Source: Prostheceraeus crozeri (lineage: Eukaryota; Platyhelminthes; Polycladida; Euryleptidae). From it: a DNA stretch of 64,000 nucleotides. Below, in pieces: positions 17,490-33,987 of this stretch. The stretch covers positions 118,231 through 182,230 of the forward strand of contig CAJQUW010011499.1 in assembly GCA_907163375.1 (NCBI GenBank), read 5' to 3'. The translations under genes and the position numbers were made by a program. The notes beneath the pieces were generated by a model, which saw only the letters and a list, made by a program, of their open reading frames with translations, made no database searches and was not told where the DNA came from. Every line of letters begins with the position of its first letter. Position 1 is the stretch's first letter.

Positions 17490-20317
17490 AGTTATTTTCC
17501 ATATGTAAAAAAATGAAAATTTATAGTTCGGCCACAAAAATAGGTTGTTGCTCATATTGCCACAGCAGTGGGCCTAATTGATGAGTTTGAGATTTCTTCA
17601 TCCTGGGTCTAAAACTAATAGTTCCTATGGCTCGGGTAGGCATGCTCGTATTTCCGATATAGGTGAATGAAATTAAATAGTGTGCAAATGTAAGGGTTCT
17701 GATAAACGCAAAAAATTTATTGCAACGAAGTCAACTATCTAAAGCTGCATTCTGGCAAACATTGTGAAGCCAACCAGCTTATAGTCGTACAACTCATTTT
17801 ATGCCGAATGTCATTGACTAACAAAAACATCACATATTTCCATATATATGTTTGCTATGAGGACTGAGCGACACTCAAAAACATAAACACGTCGATGAGC
17901 TACACGTAAACATCATTGTTATGCTGTTGATCTGATGCTGTTAAAACATGGGGAATGTTTATGAATACGCGCGGGTGAGCGTTTATAGTTCCATAGCCTG
18001 TTCCGTGCACATCGTAAATCCTTGAAATGCTTTGTTAGAATCATTCCAGGGAGAAGATTGTGCTTTTATGTGAAGAAACCTCCTAACTTAGCAATGATAT
18101 TAGCGCTCGTCATGATTGCAAACCAAACAAATTAAACACGATTGTGCATTAACGCACGTGAACTGTATGAGGACGTCAGTGAAAATTATTTTGGAAACCA
18201 GCAGCGCGGACCCGACCATGTTTCCATAAGTCAAGATCCGGTCCGATTACCACTCAGCTGGCTATATTGAAGGATGCTCAACAATTTAGATCTGAAAAGT
18301 GAGTTGGATGAAGCGCAGCATTAGTAACGGACCAGACCCACCGCCCTTACCGATAATAAGTCAAGTTTGTTGTCTCCTCCGTGTACTTAGGCTGAACAAT
18401 AGGCCTACTGATACTCTCTTGCCTGAAAATTAACAATATACGTGGAATAGCTGCCATAGTAATGTCATGCTTTCACGAAAAAACTGCATATGTATGAGCC
18501 AGCGCTCATTATCTAGCAGATTGTGCATTTACAACGATGCTGTCTTCCCCATGTAAATTACCGCATAAATCAGAAATTTGGACACTGAATTATGACATCA
18601 GCATGTCGCTAACGTCTTTGATACTTGAGCACAAAGGGAGACAAAGGAATCCAATAGAGACAATGAACTGCATAAAAGTACGCAGCAACACGCAGCTTCA
18701 ACTTTCTCCTCTTAAGGAAAAATTCAATGGTTTGGACGCATTCTACTATTGTGTCTGTCATCAAACAGTCGTTGGATTACAAAGCTGAATTACCGGATCT
18801 ATAACCTCTGTAGAGGATTAACTATCCAGCAAACTTGTCGTCCAGTGAGGCTATAGCCGGAGTGGGACCCACAGTAGCTGCAATCCACCTGAATCCACCC
18901 ACCACCAAACTGCATGTAGCATCAGCCCTGCACCACCCTTCGAGGTCCTGGTATGCTACAATGGATGCATTTGGGGACACTCAATTACGCCGACAAGGGA
19001 CATAGTTTCTCCCATGGGAAGGTTCCCATCAAGCTCCTCATCCCCGGTTCGTTTGCACCTGTGTCATCCTGACCACAAACGGAAAATAACCCTGTCGACA
19101 GTCCTCCACATTATCAGGGATGAGGGACCATTGCCAGTTGCAGGGGTGACTCCCCCAGTCATAAACACAAGCTCGTGGAGTTAGGATACCAATGAGAAAC
19201 AACCTGCACACACCACGTGACCAGGCCAAATTTTCGCTTCCGCAGACGCAGCCATCAGCATTCGATCTCAGACCTGCGTGATGCCAGAAGGAATCCCTCT
19301 GTGTGATCTGTGCCAGCTGTTATTGGAACTACTTTCCACGGTCATCAGATCTTTCCCTGAAGCCAGAGTTGCCTCAAGCTAGTTAAAAAGAATACATTTG
19401 GTCCGGATCGTAGACTTAAATACTAAGATTTAGAAGTCTCTGACCACGATGAGACTTTATTTTGATTGGATTCACAAATCGCCTTTGTGGAAAGTGAAAG
19501 ATAATAGTAATAATGCAATATTAAAAACAACATCTGTTTGGGGTCTGTACCGAAAAATTTATAAAAAACGAACGCTCAATTCTTGAAAAAACAGCTAACT
19601 TGCAGTTTATTGAATATGAGAACCAATTCCCTGCGCATGTTATGACTGACAACATGAAAGTTGAATTAAGGATGTCCAATCACGTGCAGAAATCCGAATT
19701 TCCGCTATGATTGGCTAGATAGAATTCATGCTGTCTTTCTGATGAAAATATATCGCAGAAGTTCCGAACATGGGCCTTGTGCAATCACTATCGACGAAAT
19801 AACAGGTGAGTGGTGCGCTGTGAATATGTGTGTATGGTGTGCAACTTTTGAAAATATTTGTTAAATACTTTCTACGAGAAATTCCACCTGTCGTTTCATC
19901 AGCATACTTGAGAGCGATGATATAATTTGATGTATATAAGTGTAGTGCACCGAATAGAACAACACGAAGTTTAGACTACAGGAATGGAAGGCAATTGATA
20001 TTTCGCCCGACTTTGTCTCTAATTGCCAGCAATTAACTAAACCTTCATTGGAAACTTCAAATTCAATTGCACTGGTAGATCAGAAGCAGACAGCTAGATA
20101 AGTCACGGTGAAGAAGTGTGAACCGTAAATCTGCATTTTTGTGTCCCGTCCGGCTGAAACTGCGGCCATAGTCAATACAGAGCAGCTTGGAGCCTTTCCT
20201 TTCACTATAGATACTTTACTGCCATAGCATTTGATCGAATCATACACTTACAAATGCGATGAGAGCTTTAATCTAAGTATTCAAAATTTCAACTTCACAA
20301 TCTACATGAGGAATTCT
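17490..20317. other. Gene-free stretch
   Basis: No recognisable gene. A more GC-rich island lies at about 18830-19390. Its frames are broken and match nothing I know. The remainder is AT-rich single-copy-looking sequence. Confidence 0.4.
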
Positions 20318-20840
20318 AGTCCTGCAGCCAGTACGAGTTTCTGCTGAGAGAATGAAATACACCCTACGCCTACTACGAATCTGCGCGTCTGCCGAGTTCT
20401 AGTTAGTTCCTCATCATGTCAGACAGGGTCAAAGAAAACATATGTTGGTCCAATGGGATTTCCTATGACGTGCACGTGCTATCATCATGCTTCTGATTGG
20501 CAATTTCTGCGAGAATGTGGATCAGATTGCTCCAAATGCTTGTGTCTTCCGATAGTAGGAGGCTTCCCAAATCTGAATGTGTTTCACTTCATAGACGGGG
20601 GTGCATGAACATAATAGGAAATGTCCTGAAGACATTTCATGTCAAAATTTATGTCTCTGGGCTTTGTATTTTTCGTTCAATCAGAGAAAACACAAAAATT
20701 TCATTTTTGCCAAAAACTGCAATCTGCGGCCCTTTGGATGAAGATGCGTTTTTCTTGTGTCTGACAAGAAGAGGAACTCACTGGAACTCAGCAGACGTGC
20801 AGATTCGTAGAAGGCATGGGGTGTATGTGTGCGAGTGTTT
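20318..20840. mobile_element. Foldback element, family B copy 1 (right end lost)
   Basis: Starts TAGTCCTGCAGCCAGTACGAG and contains the two inverted arms seen in full at 43599-44324. The left arm holds CTACTACGAATC and GTCTGCCGAGTTCTAG; the right arm holds GTCTGACAAGAAGAGGAACTC and GCAGACGTGCAGATTCGTAG. The terminal part of the right arm is missing. Reading frames inside are by-products of the repeat. Confidence 0.7.
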
Positions 20841-21471
20841 TCGTTGGGCATCAAATTAGCGTTAGTAAATGAATTCTTTGATATTTGTTTCAATGAACTG
20901 ACATTATTCTTGCAGCGCGCAAGAATGAACTATGAACTGGAGGTGTTGTACATTGGATAAGATTTAGGAGCGGAATCCGATCCGACAGTTTGAAAGCAAA
21001 GGCAAGGGGCGCTTGCTGTAAATCATGCTTATCATCACTAATAAGTACACATTAATGTTATATTTTTCTATTACGTTTCCAAGTTGGAAATAAACGTTCT
21101 GACTTTTGACTTTATTTTAACTTGTCTCGTCCCCAGAAAGGCACAATGCATTCAAGCTAGATCCCTGGTGGCTACTCTTACGCTACGCAGCTCTGCCCTG
21201 TAATCCTTCCCCATAAGGCTTACTGGTGATATTTAGCCGACTGCTGCTTAAATTGAAGGTATTTGCAACCAAAAAGTATTGTGCAATTTGGCAATTCGGG
21301 AGCGTGCTAGTTGCGTATAGCCTTGTACATGCAGTAACAAACAGGATGCCACTTTTTGCAGAATAGTGAAGCTAGGATTTGATTGAGATTTCGTTCCGTT
21401 TTTGTTGAGTGACCAGCTGTGAATTCCACAATGTGGGAATAATTCGGATGTTCATAAAAATGCTAATACTA
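20841..21471. other. Gene-free stretch
   Basis: No gene, RNA or repeat boundary was identified between the foldback element and the next terminal inverted repeat. Confidence 0.4.
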
Positions 21472-21643
21472 AGGGATCGTCCATAATCCACGTGGATAAA
21501 AAAATGGGATGACCCACCCTCCCCCCTGATGGACAATTCTTGGACACTGGTCCACACCCCCACTCCTACCCCGTGGACAGTGGACAATTACTGATATTCA
21601 TTGTGGATAAGTATTCAACTGTACGTATCTGCATTTACGGGTC

Positions 21644-23689
<2,046 letters not shown>

Positions 23690-24056
23690 TCTTCACTAGA
23701 AGACGCGAAATGCTCTATCAACAAGACGGCGACCCTCCCCATTACCACCGAGGTGCCAGAGAACTCTTAGATAATTTTTGTCGAATCAGTGGACTGACCG
23801 GAGAGGGGCAATTGAATGGCCTGCCAGATCACCTAACTTGAGTGCTTGCGACTATTGGCTGTGGTCATATCTGTGCTTAAATGTCTCCGTCGATGGAGCA
23901 AGATTCCATTCAGTAGCTGATCTAAAAGACAAAATTGCCACCGAAATTGAAAATATCCCATCAAATATGTTCAGAAGAACTCTTCTTGTTTTTATAAAAC
24001 GCTGTCGGTCGTGCATTGACAATGATGGAGGACTTTCGAACTTTGACTTTTTGTAA
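23690..24056 (+). pseudogene. Tc1/mariner-superfamily transposase, C-terminal remnant
   Basis: A frame near 23710-23777 reads QQDGDPPHYH, the usual block holding the second catalytic Asp of Tc1/mariner DDE/D transposases. A second frame from 23778 reads RRGAIEWPARSPN and CDYWLW, which holds the third catalytic Asp. A frameshift near 23775 separates them, and the spacing is about 41 residues if it is one indel. The first catalytic Asp and the DNA-binding domain are not recognisable. A terminal-like GGTGATTCAAAAG (minus strand) lies at 24141-24153, but no matching left end was found. Confidence 0.8.
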
Positions 24057-24307
24057 TGATAAGAAATAGCACTGTTTCCAAATGAATGTAATGTAAGCGT
24101 TTTTCACTGAATTAAGAAGTTCTTTCTCAGTTGGCAAATACTTTTGAATCACCCAGTAGGCCTACATGTACGTATAACAATAATTTTGGCATTTCCCCTC
24201 TAAGTCGTCACTCTAATCGTCCAATTCTCCCCTTCACATAGACAGACAGTTTGCAGTACCACAAAGCCCCTCCCATCTGCTGTCCACGTGGATTACGGAC
24301 GATCCCT

Positions 24308-26760
24308 ACCGAATCTGAAGAGAAGAGGATAAATCCGAACGACAGCGATCCAACAGTCGGATTTGGATTTGCAAAATTCCACTATGAATGTGTCCTAACT
24401 CAAAATGAATTCAGCAAGACCTGAATAAAATTACAATGCTTAACAATGTTGTCATCCGCTCACGATGAAGTCCATCTATTCGTTCGATTTACTGACAAAA
24501 AGTATTCTATTGACCCGATGCACTTGCGAGTATGTCATAAGAGTTACAAAATGCTCAATGCTCATTGGAAGACCATCGAGCCTGATGAATTACCATTTTG
24601 AAAACAACGTGAACAAGAAGTAAATATTGAGAATGTCCAGCGAAACGGTTAAATAAAAGACTTGTCGACTGGCTAATTAGTTCAAGCCTAAGCACAGCAG
24701 CCTCAGGTCACGATGCTGCGTTTCTTTAGGGAACAAGATATCCTGAAAAGCTAGACTTTTTTTGCGAACCAGACAATGGTTCACCGCCAATGGAGGATTG
24801 AGTTGCGTTTTGTTTTTTGTCTTCATCAAGAATATTGTGTTTTAATTTACCACGTTGTGTAATCATTAATTGAAAAATTTGAACACGGTCCTTCCTATCC
24901 AAGAAGGTCTGGCATTTGCCATTTTTTTACAATGTTTCCAGAACAGTGATTAGGGAAACTTTTAACTTCACATGTATAGGATTTGCTTGTCATAGACATA
25001 TTTTTGATTTCTTTTTATATCATTTTATTGTTTTTCAGAGCAACAAGGAAGTGAATAGTACAATTCAATTTAGAATAGTGTAACACATTCTGATGTATAT
25101 GATCAGAGAGTTGAGCAATCCAACAGATAAAAGATACATTGGAACACGGAACTTAACCAATTGAACACCAACTTGTTACCAAACACAAAGAGATTCCGCT
25201 ACTCTTAAGCGCTAATTCCTCTGTATACCGCTAATAAATTTTACCATCAGGGAAAGTTTATAATTGCCTTATATTATTTTGCTTGATACTACAATCACAA
25301 TTCCTATTATTTGATACTCTACAAACTAAATGAGGCCTGATGAATATCATATTAATTGGCTAAATAAATCCTAAATAATAAGAAATATTCCTTTTCATGT
25401 TAAACACAAATATAATTCGCTAGATCAAGAAGTGAATAACTTAACAGGATAAAATACTTGAGTATTAGGACTGCAGGCTCATTTTTTCGTCTATAAGTCC
25501 ATAGACTAATTTTAACAACAAAACTTATGGGTAAATATTATACGTAGGATAATTTACATTTAGACAGTATTACACTAATTACAGACAAATTATTTTGAAA
25601 CATTTTACTAGTGCCGAAAAAAGTGAGTTGAATGAACGTATGTGTTTTAATTTAAATTAATAATAAATTTGCAGCCGTTCTATTTGAACTAGCTCAATCA
25701 TATAATTTCAAAATATCAAAACATCATATAAGCAAATTTATGCTTCTAAATCAGATAACTACGTGGAAAGGAAAATCACCGATATGTACATGCTTAGTAA
25801 GGTCTACAACATACATGCATCTGCTGGGCATTGTTTCATGTGAAATGACTATGATGGAGTTCATGAATAGATCACACACACAGATGATCACACTAAGTTA
25901 CTAACTTCGAACTCACGCGCATCTCTACTCCCATTGTGTGTTTCGCCGACTGCTCTGCTCCTACTTTTCTCATCGAAAAAAGAAGACTGACAATTCAATG
26001 AATGAATCCATATTTGAATGCCAAAAAATGTCTCATCCTGGGAACTGGAAAATGATTGGCATTTTGGGAAAATTGAAGATGCACTTTGCCAAATAAAATT
26101 TCGCTAATTTTTCGGTTTTTGCCAATTGTTTCTTCCATCAAGCAGCAAAAAAAGCAAACTGCCGCTGTAATACTGATGTTCCGCGCCACTGAATACAGAA
26201 GATTCCGCGAAATACCGCTAGCGGCGAAATCTCCTTGCATTTGCTTGTTAGTAGAGACTGAGTGGTGTTTATAGATCCCATTACAAGAGGAGGGGTACCT
26301 TTTTTAGCAGAATAAAAACGAGACGACAATTAAGAAGAAAATGCTCCCTAACGAACAAGCACACCATTTTATATGCTTGTAATTGATATTGGATGAAGTG
26401 CGCAGTTTGTGGTTTGTTTCGTTTGTTTACAGTGTAATTTTCACAGAAGCATGTTTGTGGCTATCAGCTACATTTTAATATTTCTCATGTTGTCGCAATT
26501 TTTCCATAACTGATATGATCATATCGATTGAATTGAAAGCAACATTCAAACCGCTCTCATATGTGACTAAATTTTGCTATTCGAAATGCGATGGGAACAT
26601 TTTTGCGAAGTGCTTTTCATTAAGTTAAGGTTTCCAGACTCCTAGTTTCGTCCAATATAGCAGTGTAATCTCGATGACATCTAGTCAAAAAGAACGCTGA
26701 AATTCTCTCGTATGAATTCCTAGAGGTTTTCAAGCAGCATCTTCGAAGACTCTTTTGAAA
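24308..26760. other. Gene-free stretch
   Basis: AT-rich sequence with many stops in all frames. No gene, tRNA-like fold or clear inverted repeat was found. Confidence 0.4.
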
Positions 26761-27080
26761 CTTTCCAAGGATTTATTTATTATATATTTTATTTATTTTT
26801 AATATAAAAATATTTTAAAATATTATTTATTTTATTATATTTATTATTATTATTTTTTTTGAAACTTTCACTTTACTTTCAAGAACCTGCTAAAGGTTCT
26901 TCAGGAGCTCCTATTTAACTTGTACAGGCTTTATTTTATCTTTAAGAGCTCTTGAAATTATTAAAACATCTGCAATCATTCAAAGAACCATTTGAAGTTC
27001 TTGAACTTCTTCAAGAGCCATTATTTCACATTGAAGGAACATTCGAAATCATCCAAGCATCTTAATTTCAACTTGAAGAA
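26761..27080. repeat. AT-only low-complexity tract followed by degenerate TTCAAGAAC-type repeats
   Basis: Positions 26768-26867 are almost only A and T (TATTTATT words). From about 26868 to 27080 variants of TTCAAGAAC, AGGTTCTTCA and TTGAAGTTCTTGAA recur every 15 to 30 bases on both strands. This looks like a diverged satellite or microsatellite with self-complementary units. Confidence 0.55.
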
Positions 27081-30000
27081 CGATATGTGATATACTCCAA
27101 CAGTAGAAGAACTCGTAATATCTAGGATTAAATATATTAACATAGATCATGTTGGGATTCTTCAAAATAAAAGTTTATAGGTAATTTGTGCCGTTTATTG
27201 CTCATTATATTTATGCGCCATTGATTTCATGATGATATAGTAACCATTACATTACATATGCATCATTGACTGTTCTCTCTTTCCAGTGTTTTCAATATTT
27301 AATGACCATTTATCATTATTCTATCCCTTGTAAATATCATTTTGTATCACCGCATCATCGTACCTCATCATCTAGTTTTTCACTTTTCATTCATAACATT
27401 ATATCACCCCTTGTACAGCCATTTGAGATAATGAGCAAAATATTTCAACGCATTGACTAAAATTATAAACAAATACCATAATGAAAATTCCAGCAATTTG
27501 CTAAGTTATTGAATTTATATAGAGTTCTCTTTCAAAATCAGCGGGTTGGATGTCAATAAGAACTCAAGGTATGCTAATTCTGAGGTATTACTATTTTCAT
27601 CGAGAAGAAAACGAAAATGCGATCAATTCAATCTAAACTAGCATAATATCAATTCAGTTGAACACAACTCACTGTTTAACACCACCTTGTTCATAAGCAT
27701 CCACAGTTTCATAAAATAGTACATGCATTCGTCCTACTGTAATCATACAAAGCCAGCCGTTGTTCATATACCCACGTACTGAAGCTAGAAGTGTCAGTGT
27801 TAGTACTGTGCTTGAACAGCGTAAAGCTGATCTAGAGGCGGGGCCCATAATTCGCCTTCAATACAAGATTGGAAGTAAAACTATGTATGGGAGCAACAGT
27901 TAAAGAAAATGATAAAGTTTATAGTTAGGCATTCAAGCGCATTGTTTTTTTTGCAATATGAATGTATTATCACTTCTATTGTATTCAAAACTGATTTACG
28001 TGTTTCACAGAGTTTGCAACGCGGGATTTCGAAAAAGCAGTCTTTGATCTTCAATAGCCAATGGAAATATTTTGATATGTGAAGTTGCTTTTAGTTTAAA
28101 TCACTTCATCATCAAATATTGCGCAGATCTGTGATGGTGGGGAAAAAGGCATAAATCAACTTGGCCGTGAAACAATTAATGTTTCATATGTTCTCTACAG
28201 AGGATCTGCAATAAAGTTATCAGCGACTTATGGATCATGTGATCTGAGATTGTTAACTTTATCTTGGTCTTGTCTTCTTTTCTTTTATCATGACAGTACA
28301 AGGAAAATTGCAACACCAAACTCTGCAAAATTCTTTCTTTTAAGCATCCACTCTCTTTTGTAACATTATTCTGATAGAAGGAAAGACGAAGATTTCAACT
28401 TCGGTGTTTATACAGAAGTCTCATTTCCTTTCTCTATGAATGAAGTTTCAAAGCCCCTTCGACCGCCGTATTATCAGAACAAAATATTGTCTTTTACTTT
28501 ACAGAAAATTCCTTTTACAGACAAGCTCTCTTTGTTTTGTGTTGTTCAGATCCTATTATACCGTCTTGTTCCCTCCATCCCTTAGTCAATTCACTTGGGA
28601 GCGCATAACGAAGAGCATTGCCACAGTTTTTCTAACGACAAATACGTTCGTAATTTCCTAACTACACCGATTAGCGAAATTTCGACTTTCTTGTATTGCT
28701 ACTTTTTCCATGGAAGTTAGCAGTGTTAATTTGGTAATTGTTGCAAATGAGCAAGACCGGAATACAATTTAAGTGACCGGAAACATTATCCTGCAGACGT
28801 CAATTCATGACAAATGTTGATGGAGGTATGTTGGTGCCTTGCGTTGCACTAGAGGATTGGAAAGAATTGTTTGTAAGAAAATGATACTTAAATAGCTTCA
28901 GTTCGTGTCTTAACAGGTTGCAGATCAACTGATAATAACTCACAGGCAACCACAGACTTATATAGGTCGTCTCTTCTTCTGTTTGACTAGAAAGGAAACA
29001 TTGGAACATGTAGCGTCAATGAAATGGCACAATCTCCTGACTAAATACCATAGCAATCGAACAATGAGCAGCCAGTTCAACATTAAGCACACCAAATTGT
29101 GCGATGTCTTAGTGACTGTTATCAATCGGATCACACAGCAAGAGACACAGACGATGTCAAGTTCTACAGAGAAGTTTGTGAACGTTTTTTCGTGCGCCTG
29201 CTAACTTTTTTAATAATGATCGGAGGGTCCAACATTATCGAGAAAACTTTTGCGCAATGATCTGAATTCTTCGAATCTGAAGGAATCGTGGCGATCGGAA
29301 CATTTTGAAGGAATTCAGAGCAATTCGCAAGCGACGCACGACTATTTTTTCTATCTCTGCAAGGAATTAAACATTTCTTTTTGCCCACTTAATAGGTTCT
29401 TGCATGTGCCATCATTTTGAATCAGTTTGCACTTCTAGCAAAGTGATGCGGCTAATCAATATAATTCTGTGCGGGCAACGTACATGATTGATGCGACATG
29501 GCAATTATCAATGATCAAAGAGCCATGTCAAAGTAAGGCCACAGTAATCAAATGTCACACACTTTTGATGCGCATCTCGTATATATGAGTACTGGCCAAA
29601 TAATAGAATGGATCGATCCGACTTGCAATGAAGACGTCTCTGCGACCAACGTTCCTGCATTACTGACTAAATGACCAAACAACTCCTTGCAAAATTCATA
29701 AAATCTACAAAATCCTAGCAAGACCTTGCTCTTGATAAAATTTTGATAGAATCAGCGTAGGCCTAGGCAATACAATGCATTATCATCTGCTGCGCTAGAT
29801 ATTATTATGCACATGCCTGAATCTCTTTCTCGCCTCATGAATACTTCTCATCATGTATGACTCTCTACCAGAATATTATTTTGGTAGACTAAAGGTCCAT
29901 TCACATCGGACGCGGCTCGTCCTCATGCCTCCAGAATCTCGTTTAAACCCGCGCGTCTCTGTGTGAACAGCCTCAAAGGTTTCTTAAGGTTACACTCCGC

Positions 30001-33000
30001 ATTCGGAGTGAATGGAGGAACTTAAAGAACATTAAGGAGGAACTCGAAACTGTGGAATATCCTCTTTCTTGCGTAGTTTTTGATCAATGTCACAATGCGC
30101 GAAGAAAAAGGAATCAAGCTTCCCCCTTGTAGAAATAGAAATTGTGCTTTATAGAATTTTCTGTGAAGCAGACGTACGGTTCTGCACATGGTAGTTTTGT
30201 GACATTTTTCAATGCACTAACATTTCTATATGTCATTAGGTTTTCAACATTGGAATGCATCTGCAGCAATCAATCAGAGATAGCATCACTAATGTCACTT
30301 TCATTGGATCGTTGTTCAACATCAAGAAAGCAGCTGCCGATAACTCAATGATACAGTCATTTTACGATATTGTGAATACTTTTAAGAGTAATTCATTTTA
30401 ACGTATAGTCGCGTGACAATTGAGATATTTTCCCGAAAACCAGTGAATTTATTCTCCATTTACTTTTGCAATATATTCTTTGTCTCATCAATCAACAATT
30501 CGTAATGTCCTATTTTCATTTTCTGCACAGAGAGAACGAAAGATATATTTGTCATTTCCCACGAAGAACGGACAATTACGAAATTTGATAATGACGTCCA
30601 GTCTCCTTAACTTGACTGAATACTTATTAGGCCGATAAACGTAAATCCACTGTTTGTATATGAAAATTATAAATATGAGAAGACATTATGAGGAGATTGT
30701 TTTTCCTTTCCCATGTGGAAAATTTTCAGGAGGTTTATTATCCTGTCATTGTAATAACTTGTTCGTAAAATGTGCTTACTGTTGAAAGACCTCTGGCGGA
30801 TTGTGGATTTTTAATATTTTCAGAGTAATCAAATGATGTGACAGCTCCGTGACAGTTGTATCAAACTTATTGAGTTATTTGAATGAGTCTTTATAAGTCA
30901 TCATTCCATTGTTGTCTGTAAAGTCTTCAGTTTATTTGTAACCAAACAAACGGACAGGCGCGCTTCAATATTTGTGAAAATTCCTAATCTTCTAAAAGAC
31001 AATCTAACAAGCGTGAGAGCGTGCGTAAAGAAAACCAAACAACGTCAATTCGTTGTTGATGTGATCTTCAATGTCAGATATAGCCACTAACTTTACAGTC
31101 CTTTTAGATTGAGATCTGCAGCAAAGTTTTCAAAATCAACTCAACCCAAATGAAGCATGGCTTAGTTCATCAAATATGTTACACAATGGTGTCTAGAAAT
31201 GACACGTTTACCCCAAAGAATCAGTCGAGAATATAATGTGTGTAATTTGACACTGCTGCAAACTTTTGCTTCAATAAGATCTATTTCTTTGCAGATATAT
31301 GAAAAGCTTTGTTAGTATTTGTTTTCATAGCAATGATGATAATCAACAAGGATTTCCAAAATAGGTATTTTCCTGAATTCACAACGATTTACAAGCTTTT
31401 GGATAAAAATTTGTGAAAACAGCGTCAATATTGCACAATATATCAAAATATGAACACACCCAGATGATATACAAAAGTCTCTGTATAATATTAAGACTTA
31501 ATATTTCAAACGTAAGAGGGCTTAGTAATCATCATGCTGGAAGGCAACAACAATGTCTACTTGTGTGAAGGACAACAATAGTTAATCATCAGAAAAGTCT
31601 GTGACCGTAAAACCGCTTCGAAAATAATCGAAGATCTCAATTGAATTCAGAACTTTTGTACCAATTTCTCTTCTCAGAATATGAGAATCATTAAGATAAA
31701 GAATATAATTTTGAAGATCAGAAAATTCAACTTGATAATAATAATCATCACAATATTTGTCTAACTGTATACCATCAGTGAGCACATTATCTGATGAAAA
31801 CACAAGAATAAAAAAATGATGGAAAAGAATGGCATGCATCAAAAAACTTTCTAGCAAGTACATGTATAGTTGTACAGTCAAGAAAATTTTAGAGAGGGAA
31901 TTGAAAAACAATCCATTTAATAGTGCAGATCAAGTGAAAGTAAAGTGGGTTCACCTCATCAAAGAAATCAGACAACCGGATCTAGATTTCGAATGTGTGA
32001 AGCCTTGTTAATAGTGTTGTTAATATGAGTTCAGAGCAGAGCAGCACTTCAGAGCAGAAAAAGTGAAGACCAAAAAGAGAGAAAAGTGCATACACTTTCG
32101 ATAACATTTTTGCATCTGTTTGAATTTTATACCATAGGCTTTTGCACAATTTTCTTCTTTCCATCATCATTTGATAATGCAGCATTACCTCTAAAATTTC
32201 TAGGAATTTGTCAATAAAAACATTTAATAAAACCTTTTAGTAAGTTCTATCAGAACTTTAAAATTCCGCTTGACTTTACATTTCACTTGCTTCATATTGT
32301 CATTAATTATGCTTTTAAGCAAAGTTATTCGGTACTTGATGACGGCAAAAGTCCGATTAGGCTTTTCAGTGAAAAGTCGACATAGAAAAATAGCCAGCCA
32401 TTTGGATTTGAATCACTTAGAGCCATGTCATTTTGAGAAAACAATAAAACCATTGTCTAAATTTTGCAATCGAATCTGACGTCATCAATATCTCATTGAA
32501 ATTTAGGACAAGAGTCACAAGGTAGACTTTGGACCATGTGATGCTAATTAGTATTTGCCCAATTATAAAAAATTTTACAAAAAATTCATAATAAAAAAAT
32601 TATATGATAGTGTTTTTACATCTTTCTTCATATCTCTTGTTTCTCTTCAAGATACTCGCACATTTTTTATTTCATATCTTCTTTGTACAGTTTATGCTAC
32701 AACCTGCACACATTAGACTTAATGGATGATAAAATATATTCGATAAGGAGGGAAAATAGAGAGCTGTGTCTCCTTGTGAGATGTAGTTCATTTTGATGAA
32801 TGCAATCCCGTCAGTCATTATGTATGTCACTCATGTTTCAAGAAAGGCAAAATAACACATGGTAAAGTCAGGCAATTTCTCTAAGTTAATGTACTTTTAT
32901 CTGAGCATGGTAAAGACAAATGAACTTCGCTTGCTGAAGACAGGAAATGTCATCACAAAGGTTTGATGTTGTATGGACGTTTCTTCAGCAGATTAGTGCA

Positions 33001-33430
33001 ATGACAGTGAATTACTTGTACATCACATCCCTGCAGCATATCGGCTATGTATTCTACGCTAAAATCTATAGTTAGAAAATGCATTAATGATTCAGATTCA
33101 TACATGATGCCGATAATACAAGTGCATAAAATGTAAAAATAATACAAAAATCATGGGAATGTAGGAGTGCAGATCTTATTGGATTGCTGTATCAGGCCTT
33201 TAACAAAAATCGCTGTTAATCATCTTTTACTGACATCAGTGTCATTGTCACGTGAAGCAGAAGTCTGACATTGAATATCCTTGAAAAAAATCGGACTTTG
33301 TCTGAAAGTGCCAGAAAAATTGCCACCTCTAATAACAATGAGACAAACAACGGGTATGGGAAAAGTTGAAATTTGAATATTCATGCAGAGGGTGAGGGAG
33401 AAAGATAAAAGAGAGAAATGGAGGGTGCTT
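27081..33430. other. Gene-free stretch, 6.3 kb
   Basis: The longest featureless part. Open frames are short and unlike known proteins. One weak structure is at 29892-30016, where TCCATTCAC and GTGAATGGA bracket about 125 bases that include matching ATCGGACGCG/CGCATTCGG, perhaps a small transposon remnant. Nothing else is supported. Confidence 0.4.
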
Positions 33431-33987
33431 GAAATTATTTAAATTTCATAGTCTATTCAGATTATAAAAATGAATCCTTACTTACAAGTGCAACGCTAGG
33501 AAAACTTGCAAGTTTAATATAATCTTTAATAATAACATGGATTTTTGAGGTCAATAATGTACGACATTTGAGGGCGCGTTAGCGCCTAAATACTTGATCG
33601 CCTGGTATTCTTTTAGACATAGTAGTACTCTCTCGATACTAGACTGACACAAGCGCGATGCATCAAACAATTGAAGACACTGATCAATAGGAAAACAAAG
33701 CTGACGGTATTCTGATCATCACCATCTATCAACACAACGCAAATGTAGGTCTACATGTACAGCATATCAGTCCACTGACATTATTATTACAGAGTCCACG
33801 GATAATGTACTGCTGTTTTTACCTACTTCACGGCCCCCTTTTGAAATGATTTAAATTTTGTAGTCTATTTTATATTAAGATTGTGGAAATGAATCCTTAC
33901 TTACAAGTGCAACGCTAACAAATTGCAAGTTTAATATAATGTTAAATAATAACATGGATTTTTGAGGTCAATAATGTAGGACATTTG
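33431..33987. repeat. Direct repeat pair of about 140 bp, 412 bp apart
   Basis: A segment containing GAATCCTTACTTACAAGTGC and AATAACATGGATTTTTGAGG occurs at 33431-33570 and again at 33843-33987. Each copy starts near TGAAAT and ends near ACA, so LTR-like TG...CA ends are possible, with 270 bases between. No primer-binding site, coding sequence or target duplication is visible. Confidence 0.7.

Noticed and set aside
17415..17490. Intact tRNA-Ser (AGA) gene
   Set aside because: Anticodon and T arms fold well but there is no D arm or pairing acceptor stem, and the long variable arm of tRNA-Ser is absent.
17950..18240. Dispersed repeat shared with 35800-36060 (TTAGCGCTCGT and nearby words)
   Set aside because: Similarity is limited to short scattered words; no boundaries or continuous alignment could be established by eye.
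18830..19390. GC-richer island as a possible gene
   Set aside because: Frames are interrupted on both strands and no known protein or splice pattern emerged.
20497..20859. 120-codon plus-strand frame
   Set aside because: It lies wholly inside a foldback element copy; the complete copy at 43.6 kb does not preserve it.
24131..24155. Right terminal repeat of the mariner-like remnant (GGTGATTCAAAAG on the minus strand)
   Set aside because: No matching left end was found upstream of the transposase remnant.
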